Part shown: positions 25,849 through 34,846 of the stretch, in pieces | Position numbering within the stretch: the first letter of the stretch is position 1 | How the letters are laid out: each line of letters opens with the position of its first letter | Origin: Caenimonas koreensis DSM 17982 | GTDB lineage: Bacteria > Pseudomonadota > Gammaproteobacteria > Burkholderiales > Burkholderiaceae_C | Direction of reading: 5' to 3' | Length of the DNA: 64,000 bases | NCBI RefSeq assembly: GCF_009646335.1 | Contig: NZ_WJBU01000008.1 | Coordinates: forward strand, 180,172-244,171 | Program-made: the position numbers and the translations under genes | The notes under the pieces: generated by a model | What the model was told of the DNA's origin: nothing | Seen by the model: only the letters and a program-made list of their open reading frames with translations | The model's database searches: none

Positions 25849-27417
25849 ATGGATACAGCCCAGCTTTTCTTCCCGGCGATTGCGCTCGCGCCCGCCGTCC
25901 TGATGCTCGGCGTGGCAGCGCTCGCAGGCATCGCCCCAGCGTCGACGCCAGCCCTTTGGCGCTCATTCCAGGTTCTTTCCGCGACAGCGCTGGTCATGAC
26001 CGGCTTGTGCGCGTGGGCTGGGCCTGCCGGCTTGCTCTTGCCACCCGCCTTCCAAGCTTCGGCGCTGGGCCTCGCGCTGGCGGTGCTGGTGCAACTGCTG
26101 GGCACCGTGATCGGCAAATTTTCTTCACGCTACCTGCAAGGCGAACACGGACAGCGACGTTATGTGGCCGCAATGGCCACCGTGCTCGCAGCGGTTCATC
26201 TGCTGCTGATGGCAGATCACTGGTTGGTGCTGATCGCATCGTGGGCGGTCGTGGGCATGGCGCTCCAGCGGTTGCTCTGCTTCTACCCTGACCGGGCATT
26301 TGCACTGCTTGCTGCGCACAAGAAGCGCATCGCCGACCGGATCGCCGACGTCCTGCTCGTGGCTGCTGCGGCGCTCGCGTGGGCCGAGGTTGGAAGCGGC
26401 TCGCTGTCCGCCCTCTGGGCGCATGTGGCGCGCGAAGGCCTGTCCTTCAATTTGCATCTGAGCGCGGTGACGCTCGTGCTGGCCGTGATCCTGCGCACGG
26501 CTTTGTTGCCGGTGCACGGCTGGCTGATTCAAGTCATGGAAGCGCCGACGCCGGTCTCGGCCCTGCTGCACGCGGGCGTGGTAAATCTCGGCGGCTTTGT
26601 GCTGATCCGCTTCGCACCGCTGCTGGAGCAGGCCGCACCGGCCCGCGGACTGCTACTGCTATTCGGTCTGATTGCCGCGGTGCTGGCCGGCATGGTCATG
26701 CTGACGCGCATCAGCATCAAGGTTCGGCTGGCCTGGTCGACCGTGGCCCAGATGGGTTTCATGCTGCTCGAATGTGCCCTGGGCCTGTACACGCTTGCCG
26801 CGCTCCACCTGATCGGCCATTCGCTGTACAAGGCGCACGCCTTCCTGTCTGCGTCGAGCATCGTGCGCACGACACGCTTGCAAGCCATGCACAGCGTCTC
26901 AACGCCTTCTGCACTCAACCTGGCGCTGGCACCGGCGCTGGCAATGGCTACCGTGCTGTCGATCCAGTCGGTCGCAGCTGCTGATTCGTGGCCGTGGTGG
27001 TGGAGCGCGTTGATGGGCCTGGCGTGGGCGCCGCTGCTGTGGCTGCCTGCCGCGCCTGACGGGACGGCTTCAAGGGCATGGCAAGTCGTGTCGGGCCTGC
27101 TGATGGTGGCGGGGCTGACAGCCGTCGCGTTGCTGGCGCACGCACTGCCACTAGGTATCCGCGATACGCCGCATCATGCATCAGGTGTGGTCGCGCTGCT
27201 TGGCATGGCTGCGCTATACCTCTGCCTCGCCGTGCTTCAACGAACGCCGCGCGCACTCACCAGTTGGCGGCGCTGGAGCTACGCCGGCTTCTACCTCGAT
27301 GAAGCCTACACGCGACTGGCGCTCGCCCTGTGGCCCGCGCGTTGGACACACACCTCTTTCCACGGCGCCGCGGCCACGCCAGGCGCGCCGGCCCCACTAG
27401 CCAATATCCGGCGCTGA
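25849..27417 (+). CDS. dabB: inorganic carbon transporter membrane subunit DabB
   Basis: 522 residues from the ATG at 25849; a GTG precedes it directly. A proton-conducting NuoL/MrpA-type membrane protein with about 13 helices; FSSRYLQGEHGQRRY and GWLIQVMEAPTPVSALLHAGVV (split as two segments) are antiporter-like signatures, and the helix-7/8 lysine and helix-12 histidine region is present (HLIGHSLYKAHAFLS). NuoL-like length without other Nuo genes and the adjacent DUF2309 gene identify it as DabB rather than complex I. It couples cation flux to CO2 hydration by DabA. Confidence 0.93.
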   Translation: MDTAQLFFPAIALAPAVLMLGVAALAGIAPASTPALWRSFQVLSATALVMTGLCAWAGPAGLLLPPAFQASALGLALAVLVQLLGTVIGKFSSRYLQGEHGQRRYVAAMATVLAAVHLLLMADHWLVLIASWAVVGMALQRLLCFYPDRAFALLAAHKKRIADRIADVLLVAAAALAWAEVGSGSLSALWAHVAREGLSFNLHLSAVTLVLAVILRTALLPVHGWLIQVMEAPTPVSALLHAGVVNLGGFVLIRFAPLLEQAAPARGLLLLFGLIAAVLAGMVMLTRISIKVRLAWSTVAQMGFMLLECALGLYTLAALHLIGHSLYKAHAFLSASSIVRTTRLQAMHSVSTPSALNLALAPALAMATVLSIQSVAAADSWPWWWSALMGLAWAPLLWLPAAPDGTASRAWQVVSGLLMVAGLTAVALLAHALPLGIRDTPHHASGVVALLGMAALYLCLAVLQRTPRALTSWRRWSYAGFYLDEAYTRLALALWPARWTHTSFHGAAATPGAPAPLANIRR

Positions 27418-27438
27418 GCTGGGAACACGGAGAACAAC

Positions 27439-29958
27439 ATGATGGAAACCATCGAAGTCACCCAGCCCGCTCACGCCACTGCCGGCGATGACGCGCTGGA
27501 CTCACGCATCGAGCAAGCCTGCCACGAGGCCTGCCAGACGATTGCACCGGCGTGGCCGCTCGATCGCGCCATCGCAGTCAATCCACATTGGTCACGCATC
27601 GGCATGCCAGTGCGCCGGGTGGCCGCGCGCATGGCCGTGCTGGGCGGCATCCACGTCTTTGCGCCGCGCGAGCAGATGCAGCGCTTCTGGAAGGAGGGGC
27701 GGATCCGCCCGGCAGATCTCGAGCAAGCGCTGCAACAGCTGCCGCAGGCGCAGGCCATGGGGCTGACCCCCCGGGGGTGCGTAGCTGCGCTGCAGGCCGC
27801 ACCTGCCGCCACGCAGCTTCCGCTGCTGATCGACGTGCTCGACAACGATCCGCTGCGCCATGCGCGGCTGTCGTGGCGCCAGGCGATCACCCACCAGGTG
27901 AGCCAGACATGTGCGGCTTTCTTCGACGAACATCAGGCCGACTGGCAGCCCGAGCGCGACCAGGGCCTGTATGCCTTCTGGCGCGAAACGCTGCTGCACG
28001 ACCACGGCATCGGACGGCTCATGGGCCTGCCGCAACTCGGCAGCGCTGTGAACGCGCTGCCCTTGACTGCACTCGACGCGGAGCACTGGGTGATGAAGCG
28101 GCTCGGTCTGCCCCCTGCGGTGTGGGCCGACTACCTCGAGTCCGTGCTGCTCACCGTCAATGGTTGGGCTTCCTGGTGCGCCTACCTCGGATGGGATGCA
28201 CGACTGCAAGGGCGCAGTGATCCGCATCTGCGCGAGCTGCTGGCGATCCGGCTGGCGTGGGGCGCGCTGCTGCTGGAGTGCAAGGACGATGTAGCAGCCA
28301 GGCAGGCATTCGTTTCACTGCAGCAGGCATGGAGCGAAGCGCCTGCGGTGCTGAAGGATGCCGAAGAGGCGTTCCTGGTCGACGAGGTGTGGCAAGTCGC
28401 GCTGGAAGCCGGCTATCAACGGGGCTTGGTGCAGCGGCTCCTCGCCAGGAGTGGCGCCGGCATCGCGCAGCACGAGGTTGAAGTCCAGGCGGCGTTCTGC
28501 ATCGACGTGCGCAGCGAGCCGCTGCGCCGCGCACTGGAAGCCGTATCGCCCTCCATGCAAACGCTGGGCTTCGCGGGCTTCTTTGGCTTGCCGGTGGCGT
28601 ACACACCGCTTGCGACGCAGGCACGGCGCCCGCAATTGCCCGGCTTGCTCGCGCCTTCCATGGAGGTGAGCGACTGCATCGTCAGCGCGAAGGACTCAAG
28701 TGGTGCAGCTGACGCCGCACGCCAGCGCGCCGCGAGCCGGTCACGCCAGACGCGCTTCGCCCTGGCGGACCAATGGCAGGCGGCCAGCCGCTGGCCGGGC
28801 GCCGCGTTCTCGTTCGTGGAAGCTGCAGGCGTCGGGTACCTGGGCAAGCTGGTGAACTGGCTGGCCCCAGGCACCGGCAGCAGGCCCAGGGTCGACCTGG
28901 ACGGCCTGCCCGCCCGCTATCAGCACCTGTGCCGGCCACAACTGAGCGGACTGGACCTGACGGCGAAGGCCAATGTGGCAGCGAGTGTGCTGCACGCGAT
29001 GGGCCTGGAGCGGCGGCTGGCTCCACTCGTCTTGCTGGTGGGCCACGGCAGCCAGTCGGCCAACAACGCGCATGCCGCCGCACTGGATTGCGGCGCCTGC
29101 TGTGGCCAGACCGGCGAAGTCAACGCACGCAGCCTCGCGCAGTTGCTCAACGACGCGTCAGTGCGCGAGGCGCTGCAGGCTCGCGGCATCGACATTCCAG
29201 TGGGCACGTCGTTTGTCGCGGCGCTGCATAACACCACCACCGATGAAATCGAGGGCTTTGACATCGACCTGCTCCCGCCTGCTGCACAAACGCGGTGGGC
29301 CCAACTGCAAGCTGTGTTCGCACACGCCTGCGACCAGGTGCGGCGTGAACGCGCGCCCAGCCTCGAGCTTGACCCGCGTGCTTCCCACGACGCCCTCCTC
29401 ACCCAGCTTCGCGCCCGTGCCAACGACGGTGCGCAGACGCGGCCTGAATGGGGGCTCGCGGGCAATGCAGCCTTCCTGATCGCGCCTCGCCACAGAAGCG
29501 CTGGCGTCGTGCTGGATGGACGGTGCTTCCTGCACGACTACGACGCAAGCCAGGACCCGGACGGCAGCGTGCTGGAGCTGTTGATGACCGCGCCAATGCT
29601 CGTCACGCACTGGATCAACTGGCAGTACCACGCGTCCACCTGCGAACCGCAGCGGCTGGGCAGCGGCAACAAGGTGCTGCACAACGTGGTGGGCGGCAAC
29701 CTCGGCGTGTTCGAGGGCAACGGAGGCGACCTGCGGATCGGGCTGTCGCGCCAGTCACTGCATGATGGTGAACGCTGGGTGCATGAGCCGCTGCGCCTGA
29801 CGGTGGTGATCGACGCGCCGCAGCCGGCGATCGATGCGGTCATCGCCAGACATGCGGTCGTCAGGCAGCTGCTGGACAACGGCTGGCTGCACTTGTGGCG
29901 CTTCGAAGAGGCGGGCTTTTCACGCTACGACGACGGTGTGTGGCGAGAGGTGCTCTGA
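27439..29958 (+). CDS. dabA: inorganic carbon transporter catalytic subunit DabA (DUF2309)
   Basis: 839 residues; the tandem ATGs at 27439/27442 follow CGGAGA. A beta-carbonic-anhydrase-like soluble subunit. The zinc and catalytic residues align with the four shown to matter in Halothiobacillus DabA: C354 and D356 in CIDVRSE, H536 in GHGSQSANN, C551 in LDCGACCG, with the same spacings (2 and 15). It converts CO2 to bicarbonate vectorially with DabB. The gene is 21 bp after dabB. In heterotrophs this system supplies bicarbonate for anaplerosis at low CO2. Confidence 0.95.
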   Translation: MMETIEVTQPAHATAGDDALDSRIEQACHEACQTIAPAWPLDRAIAVNPHWSRIGMPVRRVAARMAVLGGIHVFAPREQMQRFWKEGRIRPADLEQALQQLPQAQAMGLTPRGCVAALQAAPAATQLPLLIDVLDNDPLRHARLSWRQAITHQVSQTCAAFFDEHQADWQPERDQGLYAFWRETLLHDHGIGRLMGLPQLGSAVNALPLTALDAEHWVMKRLGLPPAVWADYLESVLLTVNGWASWCAYLGWDARLQGRSDPHLRELLAIRLAWGALLLECKDDVAARQAFVSLQQAWSEAPAVLKDAEEAFLVDEVWQVALEAGYQRGLVQRLLARSGAGIAQHEVEVQAAFCIDVRSEPLRRALEAVSPSMQTLGFAGFFGLPVAYTPLATQARRPQLPGLLAPSMEVSDCIVSAKDSSGAADAARQRAASRSRQTRFALADQWQAASRWPGAAFSFVEAAGVGYLGKLVNWLAPGTGSRPRVDLDGLPARYQHLCRPQLSGLDLTAKANVAASVLHAMGLERRLAPLVLLVGHGSQSANNAHAAALDCGACCGQTGEVNARSLAQLLNDASVREALQARGIDIPVGTSFVAALHNTTTDEIEGFDIDLLPPAAQTRWAQLQAVFAHACDQVRRERAPSLELDPRASHDALLTQLRARANDGAQTRPEWGLAGNAAFLIAPRHRSAGVVLDGRCFLHDYDASQDPDGSVLELLMTAPMLVTHWINWQYHASTCEPQRLGSGNKVLHNVVGGNLGVFEGNGGDLRIGLSRQSLHDGERWVHEPLRLTVVIDAPQPAIDAVIARHAVVRQLLDNGWLHLWRFEEAGFSRYDDGVWREVL

Positions 29959-29970
29959 AAGCAAGCGGCC

Positions 29971-30019
29971 AAGAAAAAAAACCCACCGCGAACGGTTGGG
30001 GTTTCAATTTCGGTGGGTT
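29971..30019 (-). terminator. terminator on the minus strand after nhaP
   Basis: AACCCACCG (29980-29988) pairs with CGGTGGGTT (30011-30019) over 9 bp with a 22-nt loop; on the minus strand it is followed by a run of eight T. It stops transcripts coming from the antiporter gene and may serve dabA from the other side. Confidence 0.7.
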
Positions 30020-30085
30020 GGCCGGAGTTGAACCCTGGCGCAGCCCAGTATCGGCGTGGCTATGTCGATGCATGCGATTCACATG
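30012..30085 (-). repeat. tRNA-Ala/tmRNA 3'-end-like element, copy A
   Basis: On the minus strand this reads into GGGTTCAACTCCGGCC then AACCCACC, resembling a degenerate T-arm plus acceptor end. It aligns along its length with copy B at 38207-38284 (about two in three bases by eye), same strand. No 5' half of a tRNA or tmRNA is present, so it is not a working gene. It may be an old attachment site. Confidence 0.5.
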
Positions 30086-30169
30086 GGCTGGGCTTCATTG
30101 AGGAGAAGCGCTATTGAGGCACCTCACTTCGGCTGATGGGTGTGGCTTCGGCCGACCCGGGGCCAGCGT

Positions 30170-31402
30170 TCACGTTACCGCCCGGCGGACTACGCGCCCG
30201 ATGGTCAGGCCCTGGACGAGGATCGAGAACACCACAATGCAGTAGGTCATCGCGAGCACCGTATCACGCGCAGGCCCTGCTGGCAGGGAAATGGCCAGTG
30301 CCACCGAAATGCCGCCGCGCAAGCCGCCCCAGGTCAATACCCAGCCAGCGCCTTTGGGCAGATTGAATGCGCGTTTCATGAGACTCACCGGCAGACCGAC
30401 TGTGAGCGCGCGAGCCGCGAGCGTCACGATTATCGCCACCGCGGCAGCGACGAAAATACTGACCGAGAACGTCACCAGCAGCACCTCCATACCAATCAGT
30501 ACGAAGAGCACGGCGTTCAGAATTTCGTCGATCAGTTCCCAGAAAAGGTCGATGTACTGCCGCGTGGTGTCAGACATTGCAAGGGCTCGCCCGCCATTGC
30601 CGACGATCAAGCCGACCACAACCATGGCCAGCGGTCCGGAAACGTGCAAACGGCTTGCAAGCGAATAGCCACCGGTGACAGCCGCCAAGGTCAGCAGGAC
30701 TTCGACCTGATAGTTGTCCACGCTGCGCAGAAGCCAGAAAGTGATGTAGCCCAACACCAGGCCAAACATCAAGCCGCCACCGGCTTCGCGAATTAACAGC
30801 AGCGAACTCTGCTCGAATGTGGGTGTCGCACCACTGGCCAACATCCCTAGCAGCAGCGAGAAGATGACCACGCCGACGCCGTCGTTGAACAAGGATTCGC
30901 CCGCGATCACGAGTTCCAGATTCCTGGGCGCCCCTGCGGTTTTCAGAATGCCCATCACGGCGATCGGGTCGGTGGGCGAAATCAGCGCACCGAATAGCAG
31001 GCAATAGATCAACGGCAGATGCAGGCCCACCCAAGGCAACGCGAACCAGGTGCCAAATCCCACCGCAGCTGTGGACAGGACCGTCGAGAACACGGCCAGT
31101 GCTGCAACCTGCCACCGGTATTCCTTGAGTTCGGTCAAGTCGACATGCAGCGCGCCAGCGAACAGCAGCAACGAAAGCATGCCCTGAATCAGCACGGCAG
31201 AAAAGTCGATGGAATGCACGAGCGACTCTTCGTACTGCCGCAAGGCGGATGCAACCCCCAGCGCGTCTAACCCCACCAGGCCAAGCGACAGCAGCAGCGC
31301 TGAGACCATGACACCGATGGCAATGGGCAGTCCGATGAATCGGTGATTCAGGTACGCCAGAAGTGCTGTCAGGACCAGACAGGAGGCTCCGATCTCAAGC
31401 AT
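30170..31402 (-). CDS. NhaP-type Na+(K+)/H+ antiporter
   Basis: 410 residues, CPA1 family, with 12-13 membrane helices. The ion-binding segment is LISPTDPIAVMGIL and the family ESLFNDGVGVVIF motif contains the essential acidic pair. GGLRGGISVALAISLP is also conserved. No large C-terminal cytoplasmic domain, so it is the short form. It exports sodium or potassium in exchange for protons. It transcribes toward dabA and ends 150 bp before its terminator hairpin. Confidence 0.93.
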   Translation of the reverse strand: MLEIGASCLVLTALLAYLNHRFIGLPIAIGVMVSALLLSLGLVGLDALGVASALRQYEESLVHSIDFSAVLIQGMLSLLLFAGALHVDLTELKEYRWQVAALAVFSTVLSTAAVGFGTWFALPWVGLHLPLIYCLLFGALISPTDPIAVMGILKTAGAPRNLELVIAGESLFNDGVGVVIFSLLLGMLASGATPTFEQSSLLLIREAGGGLMFGLVLGYITFWLLRSVDNYQVEVLLTLAAVTGGYSLASRLHVSGPLAMVVVGLIVGNGGRALAMSDTTRQYIDLFWELIDEILNAVLFVLIGMEVLLVTFSVSIFVAAAVAIIVTLAARALTVGLPVSLMKRAFNLPKGAGWVLTWGGLRGGISVALAISLPAGPARDTVLAMTYCIVVFSILVQGLTIGRVVRRAVT

Positions 31403-31804
31403 CAGTATTGTCCTGTGTTGGCTGAGCCTGGCGAGCCCTCAAGAGGCTGGCAGGCAGGTGGCAGCGCGCCTGCCTGCCCGATGCGCTGCAAACCATTGCG
31501 AGGCGCTTGCATCGCCAAGGTAGTGGGTGCCTTTGCGCATACCGACCCAGTGATCACTTGGTGCCCCTATTGGTGTTGCCGATCGCCGAAGAGTCATTTT
31601 GACACTCGCTGCGCCTGATACGCGCCCGGCGCCGGTGCCGCGTGGCAGCGCACGGGATCGCAGACCGGATCGCTTCGCCCGTCTTCCGCCATTGTCCCGG
31701 TGCGACCGCCAACAATATTTGTACAAATGTTGATGTAATATCCGCGAGCAGCGGCGAGTTAACCGTCGCAGCTTTTGCCAGGATTGCTTTCCCGAGGTCC
31801 TCAC
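31403..31804. other. 402-bp intergenic region upstream of nhaP and the Pal-like gene
   Basis: Divergent promoter region. The only clear elements are the palindrome at 31713-31732 and a possible -10 box TAATAT at 31736-31741 for the Pal-like gene. Open frames on the minus strand here have no ribosome sites and unusual composition, so I do not call genes. Confidence 0.6.
31713..31732. promoter_or_regulatory. palindromic operator, site 1
   Basis: The core ATTTGTACAAAT (31717-31728) is a perfect palindrome; including three more bases each side the 20-bp dyad has one mismatched pair. It precedes a TAATAT -10 box for the Pal-like lipoprotein gene. Related sites occur at 35308 and 37908 only. Confidence 0.7.
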
Positions 31805-32338
31805 ATGAAACCTGCACATTTCGCTTTGCTGCTGAGCACCACCGTATTGCTGGCTGCGTGCAGTAGCACGCCCAATATGAATTCCGCGACCAATATGGCC
31901 CCCGTGGCGCAAGCACCGGTGCAGTCGCCACAGAGCAAGCCGGTGCCATCGAAGACAGCCGTCGCTCCCCTGCCTGCGTACCTCGATCCCGGAAATCCAG
32001 TTTCAATCGAACGCAGTGTCTATTTCGACTTTGATGACACGACGGTCAAAAAGGAATATTTCGCCGTGGTCGAGCTGCAAGGAAAATACCTCGCTTCAAA
32101 CCCACGGCTGAACGTCAGAATTGAAGGCAACACTGACGAGCGAGGCAGTGCCGAGTACAACCTGGCGCTTGGGCAAAAACGCGCCGAGGCAGTACTTCGC
32201 GCGTTGAGGGTCCATGGAGTCAGCGCTTCGCAGATGGAAGCTATAAGCTGGGGCAGCGAAAAGCCGAAAGCCGCCGGTCATGACGAAGGGGCATGGTCCC
32301 AAAACAGGCGCGCCGATGTCGACTATCCGACACGTTGA
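31805..32338 (+). CDS. OmpA-domain lipoprotein, Pal-like
   Basis: 177 residues from the ATG at 31805, with GAGGT upstream. The signal ends in a lipobox LAAC (C19), a Pro/Ala/Ser-rich linker follows to about residue 65, then a peptidoglycan-binding OmpA/Pal domain with VYFDFDDTTVKKEY and EGNTDERGSAEYNLALGQKR. Housekeeping Pal normally sits in the tol cluster, absent here, so this is probably an accessory paralogue that ties outer membrane to wall under stress. Just upstream is operator site 1. Confidence 0.9.
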   Translation: MKPAHFALLLSTTVLLAACSSTPNMNSATNMAPVAQAPVQSPQSKPVPSKTAVAPLPAYLDPGNPVSIERSVYFDFDDTTVKKEYFAVVELQGKYLASNPRLNVRIEGNTDERGSAEYNLALGQKRAEAVLRALRVHGVSASQMEAISWGSEKPKAAGHDEGAWSQNRRADVDYPTR

Positions 32339-32354
32339 ACTTCATTGCTCACGT

Positions 32355-32879
32355 CTAAAGCTGGCCAAGAGGAACGTTCGCCGCGCGCTCGTCAGCCTCG
32401 AGAACGGCGATCAATTTGCCCAGGTCTTTATCGAGTCTTGATAACGTGGTGGCGTCCAGACTCGCAAGTGCGTCGGGCAGCACGCCGGTAAAGGGACCCG
32501 GTGCCGTGCGCAGAACCTTTCGACCTGCAGGGGAAATTCGCAAGGCGACTGTCCGGCGGTCGGAGCCAGCTTTGGTGACCGAGATCAGCTCACGTTCTGC
32601 GAGCGTCTTGACAAGATTGCTCGCTGTGGACTGATGCACGTCCATGGCCCGCGCCAGATCGTTCATTCCGATCCCGGGACTTTCCTTGACTACACCTAGC
32701 GCCCAAAGCTGTGCGCCCCCTATACCGGCGCCTTTCTCGACCTGGCGAAAATGGGTCTTGACTGCGTTAAACACGACGCGAAAACGACGCAATACGCGTG
32801 AGGGCAACTCTTGCCGTGGCGCAACTTCTGGTGCAAGCGCACCCTTGCGGGTCGAATTTTTTTTAACCTGGGACTCCAT
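32355..32879 (-). CDS. MarR-family transcriptional regulator
   Basis: 174 residues from the ATG at 32879; a longer frame to 33053 is not supported. The winged helix reads GIGMNDLARAMDVHQSTASNLVKTLAERELI with a wing TKAGSDRRTVALRISPAG, the MarR pattern. The N-terminal 35 residues are basic (VKKNSTRKGALAP). It lies between the Pal-like gene (convergent) and the divergent ClC gene. MarR proteins bind palindromes, so it is the best local candidate for the ACATTTGTACAAATGT-like sites; that link is inferred. Confidence 0.9.
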   Translation of the reverse strand: MESQVKKNSTRKGALAPEVAPRQELPSRVLRRFRVVFNAVKTHFRQVEKGAGIGGAQLWALGVVKESPGIGMNDLARAMDVHQSTASNLVKTLAERELISVTKAGSDRRTVALRISPAGRKVLRTAPGPFTGVLPDALASLDATTLSRLDKDLGKLIAVLEADERAANVPLGQL

Positions 32880-32956
32880 CCAAAGATGATAGCGAGGGAA
32901 ACTAACAGGATTGCCCTTGAGCAACTTGGCCCCATGAACGAATCGAAACTCTGGCA

Positions 32957-34318
32957 ATGAAGCACGACCACGATATCCGCGCCGCGCTGCGCAGAGAGAT
33001 CGGCGACTGGCGCTTGTGGTGGGCTCGGGCAGTCGTGATAGCCATGGCTGCATTGGCGGGCCTGACTGTTGTGGGATTCACGTGGCTGACCGAGCGCGCG
33101 CTGGGCATTTTTTCCGGATTGCGAGGGATGTGGCCATGGATGCCGCTTCTCTGGACGCCAGCCTGGACAGTCGCAATTGTCTGGCTGACGCGGCGGTATG
33201 CCGCAGGGGCTTCCGGCTCCGGGATTCCGCAGGTCATGGCAGCCCTCGATTCGTCAGTGGATGCCGGTCGTCGCGGGCTGTTCGTTTCGATCAGACTTTC
33301 CATAGCCAAGATCTGGCTCACCGCTTGCGGGCTGCTTGCCGGCCTGTCGCTCGGCCGCGAAGGCCCCTCAGTCCAGGTCGCGGCGGGCGTGATGCTGGGT
33401 GCGCGCCGCTGGCTGCCCAACCGGTCTAAAGTGACCGATCATGGCCTTCTGGTTGCAGGGGGTGCTGCGGGTATCGCGGCGGCCTTCAATACGCCATTGG
33501 CCGGCGTGATGTTCGCGATCGAGGAGTTGTCGCGCGCGCCTGAAGAGCGCAACAGCGGGCTGATCGTCGCAGCAATCGTGCTGGCCGGGCTCATCGCGGT
33601 ATCGATCTACGGAAATAGCACGTACTTCGGCGTGATCCGCGTGCCTGAAGTGGGACTCGAACTGATCGTTCCAGGCCTGCTGGTTGCTCTTGGCAGTGGG
33701 CTCGCGGGTGGCCTGTTTTCGCGCTTGCTCACCATCTCGATCGGTGGCCTGGGCAGCGACCCTCTCAGTCGTTTGCGCGGCCGCCGTCCGCTCGTGTTCG
33801 CCGCGGTCTGCGGGCTCGCCGTGGCGATCATCGGCGTGGTGACTCAGGGCGCGACCTTCGGCAGCGGCTACAGTCACACTCGCAACATGCTTGAGGGAAC
33901 AGAGAACACGCTGGCGGTCTATGTTCTGTTCAAATTTCTGGCGACGTGGCTCACAAGCTGGTCTGGCGTTCCGGCCGGAATCTTCGCGCCGTCGCTCGCC
34001 ATCGGGGCCGCTTTGGGCAACGACATTGCGCTGCTGACAAACTACCCCCATGCGCCGACGTTGATCGCATTGGGAATGGCCGGATTTCTCGCAGCTGCAA
34101 CCCAGGCGCCTTTGACCTCGTTCATCATCGTGATGGAGATGATTGATGGCCATGGAATGGTTCTGAGCTTGATGGCCTGCGCTCTTGCCGGAAGCGCCAT
34201 TTCGCGAGTCTTGAGTCATCCGCTCTACGGCTCGCTCGCCGCATTGCAACTGTCGCGCATGCATCAATTGCCTGCTGTGCCGCCGTCCCGGCGCCACTGC
34301 GCTGCGTCCCCGTCGTGA
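32957..34318 (+). CDS. ClC-type chloride channel/antiporter
   Basis: 453 residues with the ClC selectivity motifs: GSGIPQ (about residue 92), GREGPSVQ with the gating Glu (about 134), and GVPAGIFAPSLAIGA (about 340). AIEELSRAPEER carries the inner proton glutamate position, favouring an H+/Cl- exchanger over a channel. No C-terminal CBS domains. In bacteria ClC exchangers help survive extreme acid. It starts 78 bp from the divergent marR. Confidence 0.93.
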   Translation: MKHDHDIRAALRREIGDWRLWWARAVVIAMAALAGLTVVGFTWLTERALGIFSGLRGMWPWMPLLWTPAWTVAIVWLTRRYAAGASGSGIPQVMAALDSSVDAGRRGLFVSIRLSIAKIWLTACGLLAGLSLGREGPSVQVAAGVMLGARRWLPNRSKVTDHGLLVAGGAAGIAAAFNTPLAGVMFAIEELSRAPEERNSGLIVAAIVLAGLIAVSIYGNSTYFGVIRVPEVGLELIVPGLLVALGSGLAGGLFSRLLTISIGGLGSDPLSRLRGRRPLVFAAVCGLAVAIIGVVTQGATFGSGYSHTRNMLEGTENTLAVYVLFKFLATWLTSWSGVPAGIFAPSLAIGAALGNDIALLTNYPHAPTLIALGMAGFLAAATQAPLTSFIIVMEMIDGHGMVLSLMACALAGSAISRVLSHPLYGSLAALQLSRMHQLPAVPPSRRHCAASPS

Positions 34319-34328
34319 GCAGAATGCA

Positions 34329-34586
34329 TCAAGGCCGGTTTCGGTTCTTCTGCCAGATCGCGTACAGGATCAAGAGGTAGCCGAGCAATCGGATCAGATA
34401 CACCTGCGGCGTGTCGTCCGATGAGCCTGGGTGGAACGCTTCAGGAATGCGATGGACCCCCTCCAGGATGAATGCCACACCAAAGTAGATAAAGAACCGG
34501 TCGCGCGTCTGACGATAAAAGCGAAAGAAGATCAGTGCGGCGACAAAAGCCGTGGCCGCGATTGCACCAATCAGAAAGGACTGCAT
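34329..34586 (-). CDS. DUF5985-like small membrane protein (second copy)
   Basis: 85 residues from the ATG at 34586, one base after the previous gene stops. Three helices: residues 4-22, 31-50 and 65-80, with FRFYRQTRDRFFIYFGVAF and a short loop HRIPEAFHPGSSDDTPQVYL. Same length and layout as the upstream gene, which suggests a duplicated pair or a heteromeric complex. Function unknown. Confidence 0.75.
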   Translation of the reverse strand: MQSFLIGAIAATAFVAALIFFRFYRQTRDRFFIYFGVAFILEGVHRIPEAFHPGSSDDTPQVYLIRLLGYLLILYAIWQKNRNRP

Positions 34587-34587
34587 G

Positions 34588-34845
34588 TCAGTCTTCTCCC
34601 CACACCAGCCCAAAGACCAGCAGCAGCAGGCAAACCAGTGCCAACACAAGCCGTGGAACCGAAAGATCGACCGCAGGCAGCGCAATCCTGTCAGCAACCA
34701 GCAACGCATTGTTGAGGGTCATCCCGCCAAACGATAGTGCGCTCCAAAAGAGGATGCGATATCGACTCCGCATGAATGCTTTCCATAGCATGACGAAGCA
34801 AATTGCACATGCAAGGGCGCACAGCAGATAGATCAAGGCGGCCAT
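34588..34845 (-). CDS. DUF5985-like small membrane protein (first copy)
   Basis: 85 residues from the ATG at 34845, one base after the upstream stop. Three helices: IYLLCALACAICFVMLWKAF, then ILFWSALSFGGMTLNNALLV and VLALVCLLLLVFGLVWG. The central RYRILFWSALSFG corresponds to RDRFFIYFGVAFI in its neighbour, indicating homology. Function unknown. Confidence 0.75.
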   Translation of the reverse strand: MAALIYLLCALACAICFVMLWKAFMRSRYRILFWSALSFGGMTLNNALLVADRIALPAVDLSVPRLVLALVCLLLLVFGLVWGED

Positions 34846-34846
34846 T

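Noticed and set aside
25849..27417. Complex I subunit L (nuoL) or Mrp antiporter subunit
   Set aside because: No other nuo or mrp genes are nearby and the partner is a DUF2309 protein with DabA zinc-site residues.
31439..32006. Minus-strand frames overlapping the Pal-like promoter
   Set aside because: They overlap the operator and the start of a real lipoprotein gene and show no features of coding sequence.
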